Assembly (NCBI RefSeq): GCF_000340475.1
Contig: NZ_CM001792.1
Coordinates: 49,116-113,115 of the forward strand
DNA length: 64,000 nucleotides
Origin: Oceanobacillus kimchii X50
GTDB taxonomy: Bacteria > Bacillota > Bacilli > Bacillales > Amphibacillaceae
Direction of reading: 5' to 3'
The translations under genes and the position numbers were made by a program. Position 1 is the first letter of the stretch; each line of letters opens with the position of its first letter. The notes under the pieces are model-generated. The model was not told the DNA's origin. It did not search any database and saw nothing but the letters and a program-made list of their open reading frames with translations. Shown one piece after another: positions 1 through 7,787 of the stretch.

Positions 1-122
1 TTATTGACTTTATAGATAAATATAATCATCGTTTTAATGATAATCTTGTATATCAAAACGAATCTATTGTAGATATAGCTGCAGAGATGAAGCGGAGATT
101 GGAAGGTGGCCGACATGAATAA
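1..122 (+). CDS. ecfA2: ECF transporter ATPase EcfA2, C-terminal fragment
   Basis: An open frame (codons starting at 3) enters from the left edge and ends at the TAA at 120-122. Only about 39 residues are visible, ending in [10 protein letters not shown]. No ATPase motif lies inside the window, so the identity rests on context: in Firmicutes the second ATPase of the energy-coupling-factor vitamin/metal importer sits directly upstream of ecfT. The stop overlaps the ecfT start by 8 bp, which fits translational coupling. Confidence 0.6.
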   Translation, partial: IDFIDKYNHRFNDNLVYQNESIVDIAAEMKRRLEGGRHE

Positions 123-912
123 TGCTTTAATTATCGGTCAATACGTTCCAGGAAACTCCATCGTACATCGTTTAGATCCACGTACGAAAATAACGATCGT
201 ATTCTTTTTCGTTTTTATCGTTTTTTTCGCCAATAATGTTCCGAGCTATAGTTTATTAACTGCGTTTGCACTTTTATGTATGTTTTCTTCACGAGTGCCA
301 ATACGATTTGTCGCAAAAGGATTAATACCAGTTTGGTTTTTAATTGTTTTTACATTTATTCTACACTTATTCGTGACAAAGGAAGGTACATTACTTTTAG
401 ACTTTTGGTTTATAGAAATCTATTCAGGCGGGCTTATTCAAGGTTTTGCGATTTCATTGCGTTTCTTTCTGTTGATATTAGTAACGTCACTATTAACGCT
501 AACGACAACACCTATAGAGATTACAGATGCTGTAGAGGATATGCTTCATCCTTTAAAAAAGGTAAAGTTCCCCGTACATGAACTAGCATTAATGATGTCT
601 ATTTCATTGCGTTTTATTCCGACATTAATGCAAGAGACAGATAAAATCTCTCGCGCACAAGCATCACGCGGTGTTGATTTTCGTACAGGTCCGATTAAAG
701 ATCGTGTGATGGCGGTCATTCCATTACTGGTTCCGCTATTTGTAAGTGCATTTAAACGTGCAGAAGATCTGGCAATGGCTATGGAAGCGCGTGGATATCA
801 AGGAGGAGAAGGGCGCAGTAAATTACGTGAACTAAAAATTGGACCAAGGGATATCGGTATTATGGTTGGATTTGCAGTTATCGTAATTACTTTATTCATA
901 ATAAGAATGTAG
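115..912 (+). CDS. ecfT: Energy-coupling factor transporter transmembrane protein EcfT
   Basis: EcfT is the membrane scaffold of the ECF importer, linking the two EcfA ATPases to substrate-binding S components. The 265-residue product has several hydrophobic spans and the family hallmarks: an N-terminal HRLDPRTK, then two short Ala-Arg-Gly segments (QASRGVDF and AMEARGYQG) that form the coupling helices contacting the ATPases. The ATG at 115 is preferred over 106 because it overlaps the upstream stop and gives the usual N-terminus. It lies between ecfA2 and truA as in Bacillus subtilis (ybaF). Confidence 0.93.
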   Translation: MNNALIIGQYVPGNSIVHRLDPRTKITIVFFFVFIVFFANNVPSYSLLTAFALLCMFSSRVPIRFVAKGLIPVWFLIVFTFILHLFVTKEGTLLLDFWFIEIYSGGLIQGFAISLRFFLLILVTSLLTLTTTPIEITDAVEDMLHPLKKVKFPVHELALMMSISLRFIPTLMQETDKISRAQASRGVDFRTGPIKDRVMAVIPLLVPLFVSAFKRAEDLAMAMEARGYQGGEGRSKLRELKIGPRDIGIMVGFAVIVITLFIIRM

Positions 913-938
913 TCTGGGAAAGAAAGAGGTTGAAGGAA

Positions 939-1700
939 GTGGAAAGATTAAAATGCACGGTATCGTATGATGGATCTGATTTTGCTGGATTTCAAGTTCA
1001 GCCAGACCATAGAACGGTACAAGGTGTTGTAGAAAAAGCGTTGTACAACATGCATAAAGGTAAATCAATACGAATTCAAGCGTCCGGTAGAACGGACACG
1101 GGTGTTCATGCTGTTGGACAAGTAATTCACTTCGACAGCCCACTGGAAATCCCTGAACGAAATTGGAAGCAAGCATTAAATACATTACTACCGGATGATG
1201 TGCGAATTCGAAAGGTAGAAAAGAAAACAGAAGAATTCCATGCTCGGTATAGTGTGAAAGAAAAAGAATATCACTATTTTGTCTCTAATGAAGAAGATCC
1301 TGATGTGTTCCGGAGAGAGTATGTTTACCACGAACCTAGAAAACTGGATTTTGAACGAATGCAAGAAGCTTGTAAATATCTAGAAGGGACACATGATTTT
1401 ACGAGTTTTTCTTCAGCCAAATCATCGGTGAAAGGGACAAAGATTCGTACGTTATATCATGTTTCCTGTCACCAAACAGGATCTAATATTGAATTTGTTT
1501 TTCGAGGAAGCGGCTTTTTATATAATATGGTACGCATTATGATGAGTGTCCTATTAGATGTGGGAAAAGGAAAACGAAATCCAAAAGATATTATCGACTT
1601 ATTAGCGAGTAAAAATCGTCAACAAATAGGGAAAACATTAGCTCCACAAGGCTTGTATTTATGGAGGGTCTTCTATGAAGAAAATGGCAGTGAAAAGTAA
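939..1700 (+). CDS. truA: tRNA pseudouridine(38-40) synthase TruA
   Basis: TruA isomerises uridines 38-40 of the tRNA anticodon arm. The protein opens with the family's VSYDGSDFAGFQ motif, followed by the catalytic-loop motif ASGRTDTGVHA, in which the Asp of RTD is the nucleophile. Near the C-terminus GSGFLYNMVRIM is also typical. Length (253-256 residues) is normal. GTG 939 has an AAAGAGG element 9 nt upstream; TTG 930 would leave almost no spacing, so 939 is chosen. The gene is 26 bp after ecfT. Confidence 0.94.
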   Translation: MERLKCTVSYDGSDFAGFQVQPDHRTVQGVVEKALYNMHKGKSIRIQASGRTDTGVHAVGQVIHFDSPLEIPERNWKQALNTLLPDDVRIRKVEKKTEEFHARYSVKEKEYHYFVSNEEDPDVFRREYVYHEPRKLDFERMQEACKYLEGTHDFTSFSSAKSSVKGTKIRTLYHVSCHQTGSNIEFVFRGSGFLYNMVRIMMSVLLDVGKGKRNPKDIIDLLASKNRQQIGKTLAPQGLYLWRVFYEENGSEK

Positions 1701-1720
1701 CAAATTATTTCACCGGCAGC

Positions 1721-1749
1721 TTGACTTTTACGGCTAGTCGTTATATTAT
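1721..1749 (+). promoter_or_regulatory. Sigma-A promoter of the rplM-rpsI operon
   Basis: TTGACT (1721-1726), a 17-bp spacer and TATTAT (1744-1749) match the vegetative consensus at ideal spacing. The predicted start near 1756 leaves a leader of about 108 nt before rplM. Confidence 0.75.
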
Positions 1750-1756
1750 GGTATAT

Positions 1757-1863
1757 GGCATTTTATTTCTAAACCATGATTAGCCCCGGAATCTAATTAT
1801 GTTAGAATATAAATATTGACAACGAATTTAAATGAATGATTGATATATGGAGGGAAAACTATC
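1757..1863 (+). promoter_or_regulatory. Candidate L13 (rplM) autoregulatory mRNA leader
   Basis: The untranslated region between the rplM promoter and the rplM RBS contains a short hairpin with an ATTAG/CTAAT stem around a CCCCGGAAT loop (about 1779-1798). Firmicute rplM mRNAs are known to carry an L13-binding leader at this position. The assignment uses position plus the small GC-rich stem-loop in an otherwise AT-rich stretch; the full fold was not computed. Confidence 0.5.
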
Positions 1864-2301
1864 ATGCGCACAACTTTCATGGCAAATGAAGCGAATATTG
1901 AACGCAAATGGCTTGTTGTGGATGCTGAAGGACAACGTCTTGGTCGTTTAGCAAGTGAAGTAGCATCTATCCTTCGTGGAAAGCATAAAGCTACTTACAC
2001 ACCACACGCTGACACAGGTGATAATGTCATCATTATTAATGCTGACAAAATCGAATTAACTGGTAACAAAATCAACGATAAAATGTACTATCGTCACTCT
2101 AACCACCCAGGTGGATTAAAAGAGCGTAACGCTAACGAAATGCGTACTAAATACCCAGAGCAAATGCTTGAAATCGCGGTTAAAGGTATGCTTCCAAAAG
2201 GACCTCTAGGACGTAAAATGGGCAAGAAATTGCACGTTTACAGAGGAGCAGAGCACAATCATCAAGCGCAAAAACCAGAAGTTTATGAGCTTCGCGGATA
2301 A
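1864..2301 (+). CDS. rplM: Large-subunit ribosomal protein L13
   Basis: L13 is an early-assembly 50S protein. The 145-residue product has the family signature [19 protein letters not shown] near the N-terminus, then [12 protein letters not shown] and [14 protein letters not shown]. The ATG at 1864 is chosen because it follows GGAGGG at a normal distance and gives the usual MRTT N-terminus; an upstream in-frame ATG at 1840 overlaps the leader. It is co-transcribed with rpsI 19 bp downstream. Confidence 0.98.
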   Translation: MRTTFMANEANIERKWLVVDAEGQRLGRLASEVASILRGKHKATYTPHADTGDNVIIINADKIELTGNKINDKMYYRHSNHPGGLKERNANEMRTKYPEQMLEIAVKGMLPKGPLGRKMGKKLHVYRGAEHNHQAQKPEVYELRG

Positions 2302-2320
2302 TTAAAGGGAGGTAAATGAT

Positions 2321-2713
2321 TTGGCACAAGTACAATACTACGGCACTGGACGCCGTAAAAAGTCAACTGCCCGTGTACGTTTAGTACCAGGTACAGGTAA
2401 TGTAACAATAAATGGTCGTGATGCACAAGACTATTTTCCATATGAAACTCAACTCTTAATCTTGAACCAACCATTAGCTGCTACAGAAACTCAAGGAACT
2501 TATGATGTTCTTGTAAATGTAGATGGCGGTGGATTCACTGGTCAAGCAGGTGCAATCCGTCACGGTATCGCACGTGCATTATTACAAGCAGATCCTGAGT
2601 ATCGTTCAGCTCTTAAAGCAGAAGGATATCTTACTCGTGACGCTCGTATGAAAGAACGTAAAAAATACGGTCTTAAAAAAGCACGTCGTGCACCTCAGTT
2701 CTCAAAACGTTAA
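2321..2713 (+). CDS. rpsI: Small-subunit ribosomal protein S9
   Basis: S9 is a 30S head protein whose C-terminal tail reaches the P-site tRNA. The 130-residue sequence has [14 protein letters not shown] at the N-terminus and ends RRAPQFSKR, the expected basic tail. It starts at TTG 2321, 7 nt after GGGAGG. The last codons are the prophage integration site: the 18-bp core ends exactly on the TAA, so insertion leaves the protein unchanged. Confidence 0.98.
   Translation: MAQVQYYGTGRRKKSTARVRLVPGTGNVTINGRDAQDYFPYETQLLILNQPLAATETQGTYDVLVNVDGGGFTGQAGAIRHGIARALLQADPEYRSALKAEGYLTRDARMKERKKYGLKKARRAPQFSKR
2696..2713 (+). other. attL core of the prophage (3' end of rpsI)
   Basis: The 18-bp sequence cagttctcaaaacgttaa recurs exactly at 41199-41216, at the far end of the prophage. 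At this end it is the final 15 coding bases plus stop of rpsI, a usual arrangement for tyrosine recombinases that integrate at gene 3' ends. Part of it also lies inside a longer 39-bp match to 46479-46517. Confidence 0.85.
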
Positions 2714-2730
2714 GTTTTTGGAATATCAGA

Positions 2731-2762
2731 AAACCCTCAACCCTTATGGTTGGGGGTTTTTA
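2731..2762 (+). terminator. Rho-independent terminator after rpsI
   Basis: A stem AACCCTCAACCC / GGTTGGGGGTT around a TTAT loop is followed by a T run. Because it lies to the right of the attL core, it is probably supplied by the integrated element; a diverged copy is at 46509-46536. Confidence 0.85.
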
Positions 2763-2803
2763 CATTGTATAAAGTTTTTTAGAAATCGCTCAAAACGGGC
2801 ATG

Positions 2804-2836
2804 TAATACACACACAATACACACGCAATACACAAA
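2804..2836 (+). repeat. Left arm-type integrase binding repeats
   Basis: Three tandem AATACACA-type units. The first 20 bp (taatacacacacaatacaca) recur exactly at 41144-41163, in the same orientation just inside the other att core. Symmetric placement near both cores is what is expected of arm sites bound by the N-terminal domain of a tyrosine integrase. Confidence 0.65.
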
Positions 2837-2861
2837 TAGATATAAGAGAAAGCAGCCTTTC

Positions 2862-3884
2862 TCAAAGCATATCTATCGCTTTAAGTAGCTGCTTAACATC
2901 TTTGTGAGTATACACTTTATCTGTTACGTCTTTAGATGCATGTCCCATGATACGTTTTATAGACAATTTATTAGCATCGGCATTGTCCATTAATGTAGCA
3001 AATGTATGTCGGCAATCATGAGGTTTATGTTTCAACTCCAATTGCTCCATAATTCTTTTCCATTTATCTTGATAGTATGAATAATAGCTAACCTTATTTC
3101 CTTGTCCATTAACAATTAAATACTCATTATTTGAATCCATTCTTTTCTCAATTAATGAGTGTATTTTTTTATGGATTGGAATTAATCTATTTTTACCTGC
3201 AGAAGTTTTTATACCTCCTCGGAAAAAACGTTCGTCAAGATTAATATCTTTGTTTTTAATCTCTACAAGCTCTCCCGGTCTGATGCCGGAATAGATCATT
3301 ATCAGAGCAGTATCTATATCATCTAATCGATCTAGGTTATCCCAGAGCAATTTAATTTCATCAATATTGAATGGTTTACGTGTGCTATTGGTGTTGTCTT
3401 TGGGTAACTCTACAAATTTAGAATAATCTCTATGTGTAAGATCATGTTCCATAGCATATTTATATAGTTGATTAAAAAGCACTTTTATTTTTCTTTTTGT
3501 ACCATGCGATTTATCGCAGTTATCAATAACAGATTGTAAATGAGGCTTTTTTATTTCAATGAATTTCATATCATGCAGTGGCTCACATCGTTTATAAGAT
3601 GCTTGATAACCAAGCACATTCGATCTTGATATTTTATGAAACTTAGCTTTTGAAAAGCGTTCATACACTTCTGCAAAAGTTATTTTTCCGGATGATAGAT
3701 CATAAGGGTTGCTATTATAATCTGCTAAAGCCACCATTGCCTCTTGCCTACTTTTATAAAAACCGAGATACTCATATTTTTGCTTTCCTTCATTATTCCA
3801 TCCGGTAGTTATTCTAACAGCAAAAGGTTTCCTTCTGTTCCCAGACAGCTTATATATAGAACCGTACCCATTTGGATTTCTCAT
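2862..3884 (-). CDS. int: Phage tyrosine site-specific integrase
   Basis: A 340-residue tyrosine recombinase that should catalyse integration and excision at the rpsI end. An N-terminal arm-binding region (about 1-65) and a SAM-like core-binding region (about 65-160) precede the catalytic domain. Visible catalytic residues are R202 (GIRPGEL), H289 and R292 (HDCRH), H315 (GHAS) and the nucleophile Y325 (VYTH). AAGGAGG lies 9 nt before the ATG. It reads towards attL, with its stop about 150 bp from the core. The att repeats and this gene together explain the 38.5-kb insertion. Confidence 0.95.
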   Translation of the reverse strand: MRNPNGYGSIYKLSGNRRKPFAVRITTGWNNEGKQKYEYLGFYKSRQEAMVALADYNSNPYDLSSGKITFAEVYERFSKAKFHKISRSNVLGYQASYKRCEPLHDMKFIEIKKPHLQSVIDNCDKSHGTKRKIKVLFNQLYKYAMEHDLTHRDYSKFVELPKDNTNSTRKPFNIDEIKLLWDNLDRLDDIDTALIMIYSGIRPGELVEIKNKDINLDERFFRGGIKTSAGKNRLIPIHKKIHSLIEKRMDSNNEYLIVNGQGNKVSYYSYYQDKWKRIMEQLELKHKPHDCRHTFATLMDNADANKLSIKRIMGHASKDVTDKVYTHKDVKQLLKAIDML

Positions 3885-3898
3885 CTAACAAAACCTCC

Positions 3899-4384
3899 TT
3901 AAACATAAGCAAGTGTTCTTCGTTTTTGCATGACTGCATTTTTTCTATTTTGATACATTTCAACTCTTCTTACAGAAAAACTATAGTCTACGTTAAATAT
4001 GCGACTCACTTCTGCAGGTGTAACAGTGTGTAATTCATCCAACATGAAGGTTGGTACGCAAAAATAATACGTAAATGTGTTTGCTTGCCACTCTTGTAGT
4101 TGCACAAATTCATAAGGTAAGTTTTCTTGTCTACCTACATGCAAGCAGAGATGTCCTACTTCGTGTATCAAATTTAGCCATTTCTTAATTTCATTTGAAT
4201 TTTCATTTAGAAAGATAATATATCTCCCTTTCTTTTTTACAAGTTCACTTTCGAACTCCCAATATTTAACCTTGATTCCTAGCCCCTTTGTGATTCTATC
4301 GATGTTTAAATCTTCGGGGTGATTAACTTGGAGTTTCATCAATAACTTTTGAGTAATTTTTTCAATTCTGGTAGTAGTAAGCAT
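3899..4384 (-). CDS. ImmA/IrrE-family metallopeptidase
   Basis: 161 residues with the zinc-protease motif HEVGH at 74-78 and a downstream EWQANTF segment that can supply the third ligand. In ICEBs1 and phages such as phi105, ImmA proteins cleave the XRE repressor to trigger induction. Its place next to the integrase and near the repressor at 5728 suggests the same job, although three genes separate it from the repressor. It probably shares a transcript with int, starting 14 bp upstream of that gene. Confidence 0.85.
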   Translation of the reverse strand: MLTTTRIEKITQKLLMKLQVNHPEDLNIDRITKGLGIKVKYWEFESELVKKKGRYIIFLNENSNEIKKWLNLIHEVGHLCLHVGRQENLPYEFVQLQEWQANTFTYYFCVPTFMLDELHTVTPAEVSRIFNVDYSFSVRRVEMYQNRKNAVMQKRRTLAYV

Positions 4385-4530
4385 GATGTGACCCCGCTTT
4401 ACGCGAATGTATGTTCTTTTTTTGATTAAAAAAATTTAGGTGATGCATCCTAAAAACCATGAAATCTCTTACGTTTAGATGAGCTTTATAGATTTTTCTA
4501 TTTAAGAATTATTTAATTAATAACATACAT

Positions 4531-4572
4531 AATACTAACCCTTATTCCAATACGGAACAAGGGTTAGTATTA
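4531..4572 (-). terminator. Long hairpin downstream of the bacteriocin-like pair
   Basis: A near-perfect 18-bp inverted repeat (AATACTAACCCTT-TTCC and complement, one internal mismatch, 4-nt loop) lies in the 245-bp gap between the immA start and the small membrane gene. Read on the minus strand it is followed by a T-rich tract, so it probably terminates the 5536-to-4630 transcript. The rest of the gap shows no gene. Confidence 0.55.
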
Positions 4573-4629
4573 GAAGTATTTGGATATATCTGAACGATTG
4601 TGATTTTATACAGTAACTCACTAATATTT

Positions 4630-4824
4630 TTATCTTTTAATAGAATCAACAATAATATGAAATACCATTGCCAAACCGAATGAAAAAAATATTACAATAA
4701 TCACATTTAATAATATACTCCAAAAATTATAAGTAGGTAAATATGAAAATAACAAAAACATTGGGATTATAAATATTAGATCGAGCCATCCCATTCTTTT
4801 AAAAATGCTTTTTATATCAGTCAA
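4630..4824 (-). CDS. Small two-span membrane protein, possible immunity protein
   Basis: 64 residues with two hydrophobic segments (about 15-30 and 33-58) and a short basic tail. No family is recognised. It lies 22 bp after the secreted Ala/Gly-rich protein gene on the same strand. A toxin-like secreted protein followed by a tiny polytopic membrane protein is the usual layout of a bacteriocin and its immunity factor, but the role is inferred from position only. Confidence 0.6.
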   Translation of the reverse strand: MTDIKSIFKRMGWLDLIFIIPMFLLFSYLPTYNFWSILLNVIIVIFFSFGLAMVFHIIVDSIKR

Positions 4825-4846
4825 TTAAAACATCCTCTCACCGCCG

Positions 4847-5536
4847 TTACGAAAGCACTTTACAAGCTTTATCTTTTCCTCCATACTTATCTACCGCCGT
4901 TTGGAAAAGATATCTGCATGCATTGCCGCCAGCAAACCCTGCAGCTACACCAAAAGGTCCGGATACTAGAGCGCCAGCAGCTCCTGCAGCAGCAGCTACA
5001 GCAAGACAAGCTATGTAACTAGAAAAAATACAAGCCCATTTAAAAGCTGCTTTATTAATACCTGATGATGATAAGAGCTGGATACCATCATTTTCAGGGT
5101 GTCTATCCATGTAAGTTTCTTCCTTAACAACGTTTCCATATTTATCAACTTCCGAACTTAATATAAAGATATTACTCATATCATATAATTCAAAAGTAGC
5201 GTTTCCATTATCTTTCTCTGCCTGTACACTATAATACTTAATTTCGTTTCCCTCTAAGTAAAAATTATAATAACGGTTATTTTCAGTATTCTTAGCATTA
5301 ATAAAACTAACGTTTTCACTTATAACTTTATAATTATTATCTAGCAAATTATCTCTTGTAATTCCTACATTACCCAATGCTTCATCTAGATTAGTTACTG
5401 TAGTTAAGTCAACTTCTTCTAGGTCATCGAAGTCTATTAAATCGTCATTTTGCTTAGTTGCCGCGCTGACATTTGGTAAAACTGTAGTAATACTCACTAA
5501 CACAATCATAAAGGTAATAATAAGTTTTTTAAACAT
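4847..5536 (-). CDS. Secreted bacteriocin-like precursor protein
   Basis: 229 residues. An N-terminal signal peptide (about 1-25, ending VSAA) is followed by an acidic region (30-150). A hydrophobic Ala/Gly-rich C-terminal domain begins near 165 with WACIFSSYIACLAVAAAAGA and continues through GGNACR to KACKVL; four cysteines are confined to this part. A long acidic prosegment plus a compact hydrophobic Cys-containing tail recalls SdpC or halocin-C8-type antimicrobial precursors. No specific family could be confirmed. It has its own RBS and precedes a small membrane protein gene. Confidence 0.6.
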   Translation of the reverse strand: MFKKLIITFMIVLVSITTVLPNVSAATKQNDDLIDFDDLEEVDLTTVTNLDEALGNVGITRDNLLDNNYKVISENVSFINAKNTENNRYYNFYLEGNEIKYYSVQAEKDNGNATFELYDMSNIFILSSEVDKYGNVVKEETYMDRHPENDGIQLLSSSGINKAAFKWACIFSSYIACLAVAAAAGAAGALVSGPFGVAAGFAGGNACRYLFQTAVDKYGGKDKACKVLS

Positions 5537-5685
5537 GAAAATCCTCCTAAATAGAAAATAATTTTTGTTACAAATGTCATGGTAAAGTAATATTTGTAAT
5601 AAATCAATGCAATTTGTTTAATCATTAGAAATTTTGGTTATTTCTGACTATAATTTTATAACGTTTTTTGTCAGTTTATCTTTTC

Positions 5686-5714
5686 ATAAAAAAGGTGCAC
5701 AAAAATGTGCACCT
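5686..5714 (-). terminator. Terminator of the repressor gene
   Basis: Perfect stem AGGTGCAC / GTGCACCT with a short A-rich loop; on the minus strand it is followed by a T run. It closes the repressor transcript and separates it from the bacteriocin-like pair. Confidence 0.8.
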
Positions 5715-5727
5715 AAAATGTATATTT

Positions 5728-6075
5728 TTAATCATCTTCTTTAAAAGCTTCCCATATCTTTTTAAGTCTACGTAGGTCTTCTTCTTTACTTTTAGGTAAT
5801 TCTTTATACCATCTCTCTAAGTCTGGGTCATTTTTAAAAGCTTCAAATGCCTCATCCTCAGTTAAGTGAGGTTGATCGCTATGTCCTAAAAGATAATCAA
5901 TAGTAACATTATAGAAGTTAGCTAACGCCTTAAGGATTTCATAGTCAGGTGTCCTAGTCCCTCTCTCATATGCTGTGTAAGCTGGTCTTGTTATTCCTAT
6001 AATTTTCGAAATGTCTTCTTGGGTTTTTCTTTTGGATTTTCTAAGTTCAATTAATCTATTTTGAAAAGTGGCCAT
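5728..6075 (-). CDS. CI-like prophage repressor (XRE family)
   Basis: 115 residues with an N-terminal helix-turn-helix (about 8-62: LRKSKRKTQEDISKIIGITR, then YERGTRTPDYEILKALA) and an acidic/basic C-terminal tail. It is transcribed away from the cro-like gene at 6227 across a 150-bp operator region, the classical lysogeny switch. It resembles ImmR-type repressors that are cleaved by ImmA proteases, and an ImmA homologue lies in the same block. Expected to hold early transcription off in the lysogen. Confidence 0.88.
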   Translation of the reverse strand: MATFQNRLIELRKSKRKTQEDISKIIGITRPAYTAYERGTRTPDYEILKALANFYNVTIDYLLGHSDQPHLTEDEAFEAFKNDPDLERWYKELPKSKEEDLRRLKKIWEAFKEDD

Positions 6076-6104
6076 TACCTAACTCCCTCCTAAAACAATA
6101 ATAT

Positions 6105-6226
6105 AGTAACAAAACGTTACTTTAAATATTATGTAACAAATAGAAACTTTTTATTCTTTTTTTATTGACAAAGTAACTAAATGATACTATTATTTAATGT
6201 AACGAAACGAAACAGGAGGTGTAAAT
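6105..6226. promoter_or_regulatory. Divergent lysogeny-switch operator/promoter region
   Basis: Rightward promoter TTGACA (6165-6170), 17-bp spacer, TATTAT (6188-6193). GTAAC-type half sites occur repeatedly: an inverted pair AGTAAC / GTTACT at 6105-6121, others near 6133, 6171 and 6199, and one more at about 6418 inside the cro-like gene. These are the likely repressor operators, one of them overlapping the promoter spacer. Confidence 0.75.
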
Positions 6227-6454
6227 GTGCGTCAATGGCTAAAAGAAAAAAGGATAAGAAAAGGTCTGACTCAGTTTGAAGTTGCTAGAAAATCTGATAT
6301 TGAAAGATCTTATTTTACAATGATAGAACAAGGAAGAAGAAACCCTAGTGTATTAGTTGCCAAAAAGATAGCATCTTCTTTGGATTTTGAGTGGACTCTT
6401 TTTTTTGATTATCAATGTAACGATTCGAAACATATCATTAAGGAGGTTATATAA
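6227..6454 (+). CDS. Cro-like XRE transcriptional regulator
   Basis: 75 residues, nearly all one helix-turn-helix domain (RKGLTQFEVARKSDIERSYF, then IEQGRRNPSV). It starts at GTG 6227, 7 nt after AGGAGG; the overlapping ATG at 6225 is out of frame. It is the first rightward gene after the switch, directly followed by the 66-residue gene with no gap. Probably antagonises the divergent repressor. Confidence 0.85.
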   Translation: MRQWLKEKRIRKGLTQFEVARKSDIERSYFTMIEQGRRNPSVLVAKKIASSLDFEWTLFFDYQCNDSKHIIKEVI

Positions 6455-6655
6455 ATGAAAAAACGCATTGATCAATTAGAAAAGCGAATTAAAAAGCTGG
6501 AAAAGCAAATCGCCGAAAAATCGACGATAAGCTTTGATTCACCAAATCAAGAAACTGAATATTTATTCCCTGGTATGAGCTTTAAATATCCTCCAGTTTC
6601 AAAAGAAGAGTATATCAATGCATATAAAGAGTACGTCCGTAGATGTTCATCCTAA
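6455..6655 (+). CDS. Small early phage protein with N-terminal coiled coil
   Basis: 66 residues beginning MKKRIDQLEKRIKKLEKQIA, a strong heptad coiled coil, then a polar tail. It abuts the cro-like gene's stop and has its own RBS inside that gene. No family recognised; probably expressed with Cro. Confidence 0.65.
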   Translation: MKKRIDQLEKRIKKLEKQIAEKSTISFDSPNQETEYLFPGMSFKYPPVSKEEYINAYKEYVRRCSS

Positions 6656-6927
6656 TATCCGTATTCTTTTAGCGCATCATTTAGTGGTTCTTCGTTAGTT
6701 ACACAATCTGATATTTCTGTAATAACAGTACGTTTATTCTGACAAATAGTCTCAATTTCAGCAAGAATCTTACCTATAGAAAGATCAGATTGAATCAATA
6801 TAAGGTTTGGGAAAATTTGAAACCATGTTTTGGGACTAAGATGCTCAATTCTACTTCTTATAGCATTGTCTAATGATTCATTGTTTAAATCTTCTTCCCG
6901 AAAAGATATTAGATATTTTTTTAACAA
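6652..6927 (-). CDS. Small protein resembling the Cas2/GhoS-fold SinR-like family
   Basis: 91 residues, transcribed against its neighbours and overlapping the previous gene's stop by 4 bp. The pattern is KKYLISF at the N-terminus, a helix, WFQIFPNLILIQSDLS, a helix (KILAEIETICQ) and a final strand TVITEIS. This strand-helix-strand-strand-helix-strand order matches small ferredoxin-fold proteins often annotated as SinR-family or Cas2-like. Some such proteins are RNases or toxins. Fold call by eye only; GAAGGAGG precedes the ATG. Confidence 0.55.
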   Translation of the reverse strand: MLKKYLISFREEDLNNESLDNAIRSRIEHLSPKTWFQIFPNLILIQSDLSIGKILAEIETICQNKRTVITEISDCVTNEEPLNDALKEYGY

Positions 6928-7134
6928 ATGTTACACCTCCTTCCTGTATAGATAATTCGACAGAAAAGGACAAAATTCCTATTAGGAGGTACAAATTTCA
7001 AGAAGTTATTTAACCCCTTAATCCACCAAGCTAAGGGGGCATGAAAGCAAACAGAAAACCAACTGAGGGGTCTGTAATTACATTATAACTTCACAACCTA
7101 AGAGTTACTGTGCAACCCCTGCATATATGACAAA

Positions 7135-7151
7135 TGTGCAGACAATGCACA
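7135..7151. promoter_or_regulatory. Palindromic operator candidate before the second XRE gene
   Basis: TGTGCA-GACAA-TGCACA, a perfect 6-bp inverted repeat directly before the RBS of the XRE gene at 7168. Related half sites (CTGTGCA at 7109, CTGCAT at 7119) lie just upstream, suggesting autoregulation. The rest of the 6928-7167 gap shows only a CCCCTTA/TAAGGGG stem near 7013-7038 and no gene. Confidence 0.5.
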
Positions 7152-7167
7152 AGGGGGGTGAAATAGA

Positions 7168-7512
7168 TTGCTAGGTTACAAGCAAGGTGAACTACAACTG
7201 GAAGAATTAAGCGATGAGGAAATAGGAAAACAGCTTAAAAAGATGAGAAAGCGCAAGGGTTGGAGTCAAGAAAAGTTGGGTTCAAAAATGCATCTATCTA
7301 GAAGTAATATCTCAAGAATGGAAAGTGGTAAGTTACCAATTCGCATCGCAGAGTTTAACAGATGGGTTAATCGAACAGGAGCGCACGATTTAGCGATGTC
7401 TGTACTGTTCAACATAGACCCTAATGTAGCGATTGAGATCTTATCAAATATAGTCAACACAGGAACAGGCATAGGAACCATCTTACTAAGTTTAGGAGGG
7501 ATGATTATATGA
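7168..7512 (+). CDS. XRE-family phage regulator
   Basis: 114 residues. A helix-turn-helix lies at about 20-75 (KKMRKRKGWSQEKLGSKMHLSRS, then RMESGKLPI), with a hydrophobic C-terminal third (GTGIGTILLSLGG) that may be membrane-associated. TTG start 7168, 8 nt after a very strong AAGGGGGGTG. It heads the early gene run to 8396. A palindrome overlapping its upstream region suggests feedback control. Confidence 0.8.
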   Translation: MLGYKQGELQLEELSDEEIGKQLKKMRKRKGWSQEKLGSKMHLSRSNISRMESGKLPIRIAEFNRWVNRTGAHDLAMSVLFNIDPNVAIEILSNIVNTGTGIGTILLSLGGMII

Positions 7513-7577
7513 AAGATGACGGAGTAGCTTATATCGGTATTATCATTTTGTTTTTCTTATTAATCAACCATTTATAG
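7509..7577 (+). CDS. 22-residue single-span membrane peptide
   Basis: The ORF MKDDGVAYIGIIILFFLLIN-HL overlaps the previous stop (ATATGA) and has AGGAGG 8 nt upstream. It is one hydrophobic helix with an acidic N-terminus. Overlap and RBS support real translation; function unknown. Confidence 0.5.
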   Translation: MKDDGVAYIGIIILFFLLINHL

Positions 7578-7589
7578 GAGGTCATTTAA

Positions 7590-7784
7590 GTGGAACTAAA
7601 GCAAGAACAAGAAACACTTAACGTTAAAGTATCTGATGCAGCTAAGGTTCTTGGGAAATCAGAGCAATTTGTAAGGGTTGGGTTACAAAGAAATATTTTA
7701 CCTATTGGTACTGCTATTAAATTATCCAGTAGATGGACGTATCATATTTCACCAAAAAAATTAAGAGATTATGTAGGAGGATGA
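7590..7784 (+). CDS. Small DNA-binding protein, excisionase-like
   Basis: 64 residues, GTG start 8 nt after AGGAGG. The segment VSDAAKVLGKSEQFVRVGLQ reads like the winged-helix/MerR-type recognition region of small excisionases, followed by the basic WTYHISPKKLRDYV. In the early operon it could be the directionality factor for the integrase, or just an early regulator. Confidence 0.55.
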   Translation: MELKQEQETLNVKVSDAAKVLGKSEQFVRVGLQRNILPIGTAIKLSSRWTYHISPKKLRDYVGG

Positions 7785-7787
7785 CAA

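Noticed and set aside
2688..2888. 66-codon ORF across attL
   Set aside because: Covers the rpsI end, the terminator and the arm repeats; no RBS and non-protein-like composition.
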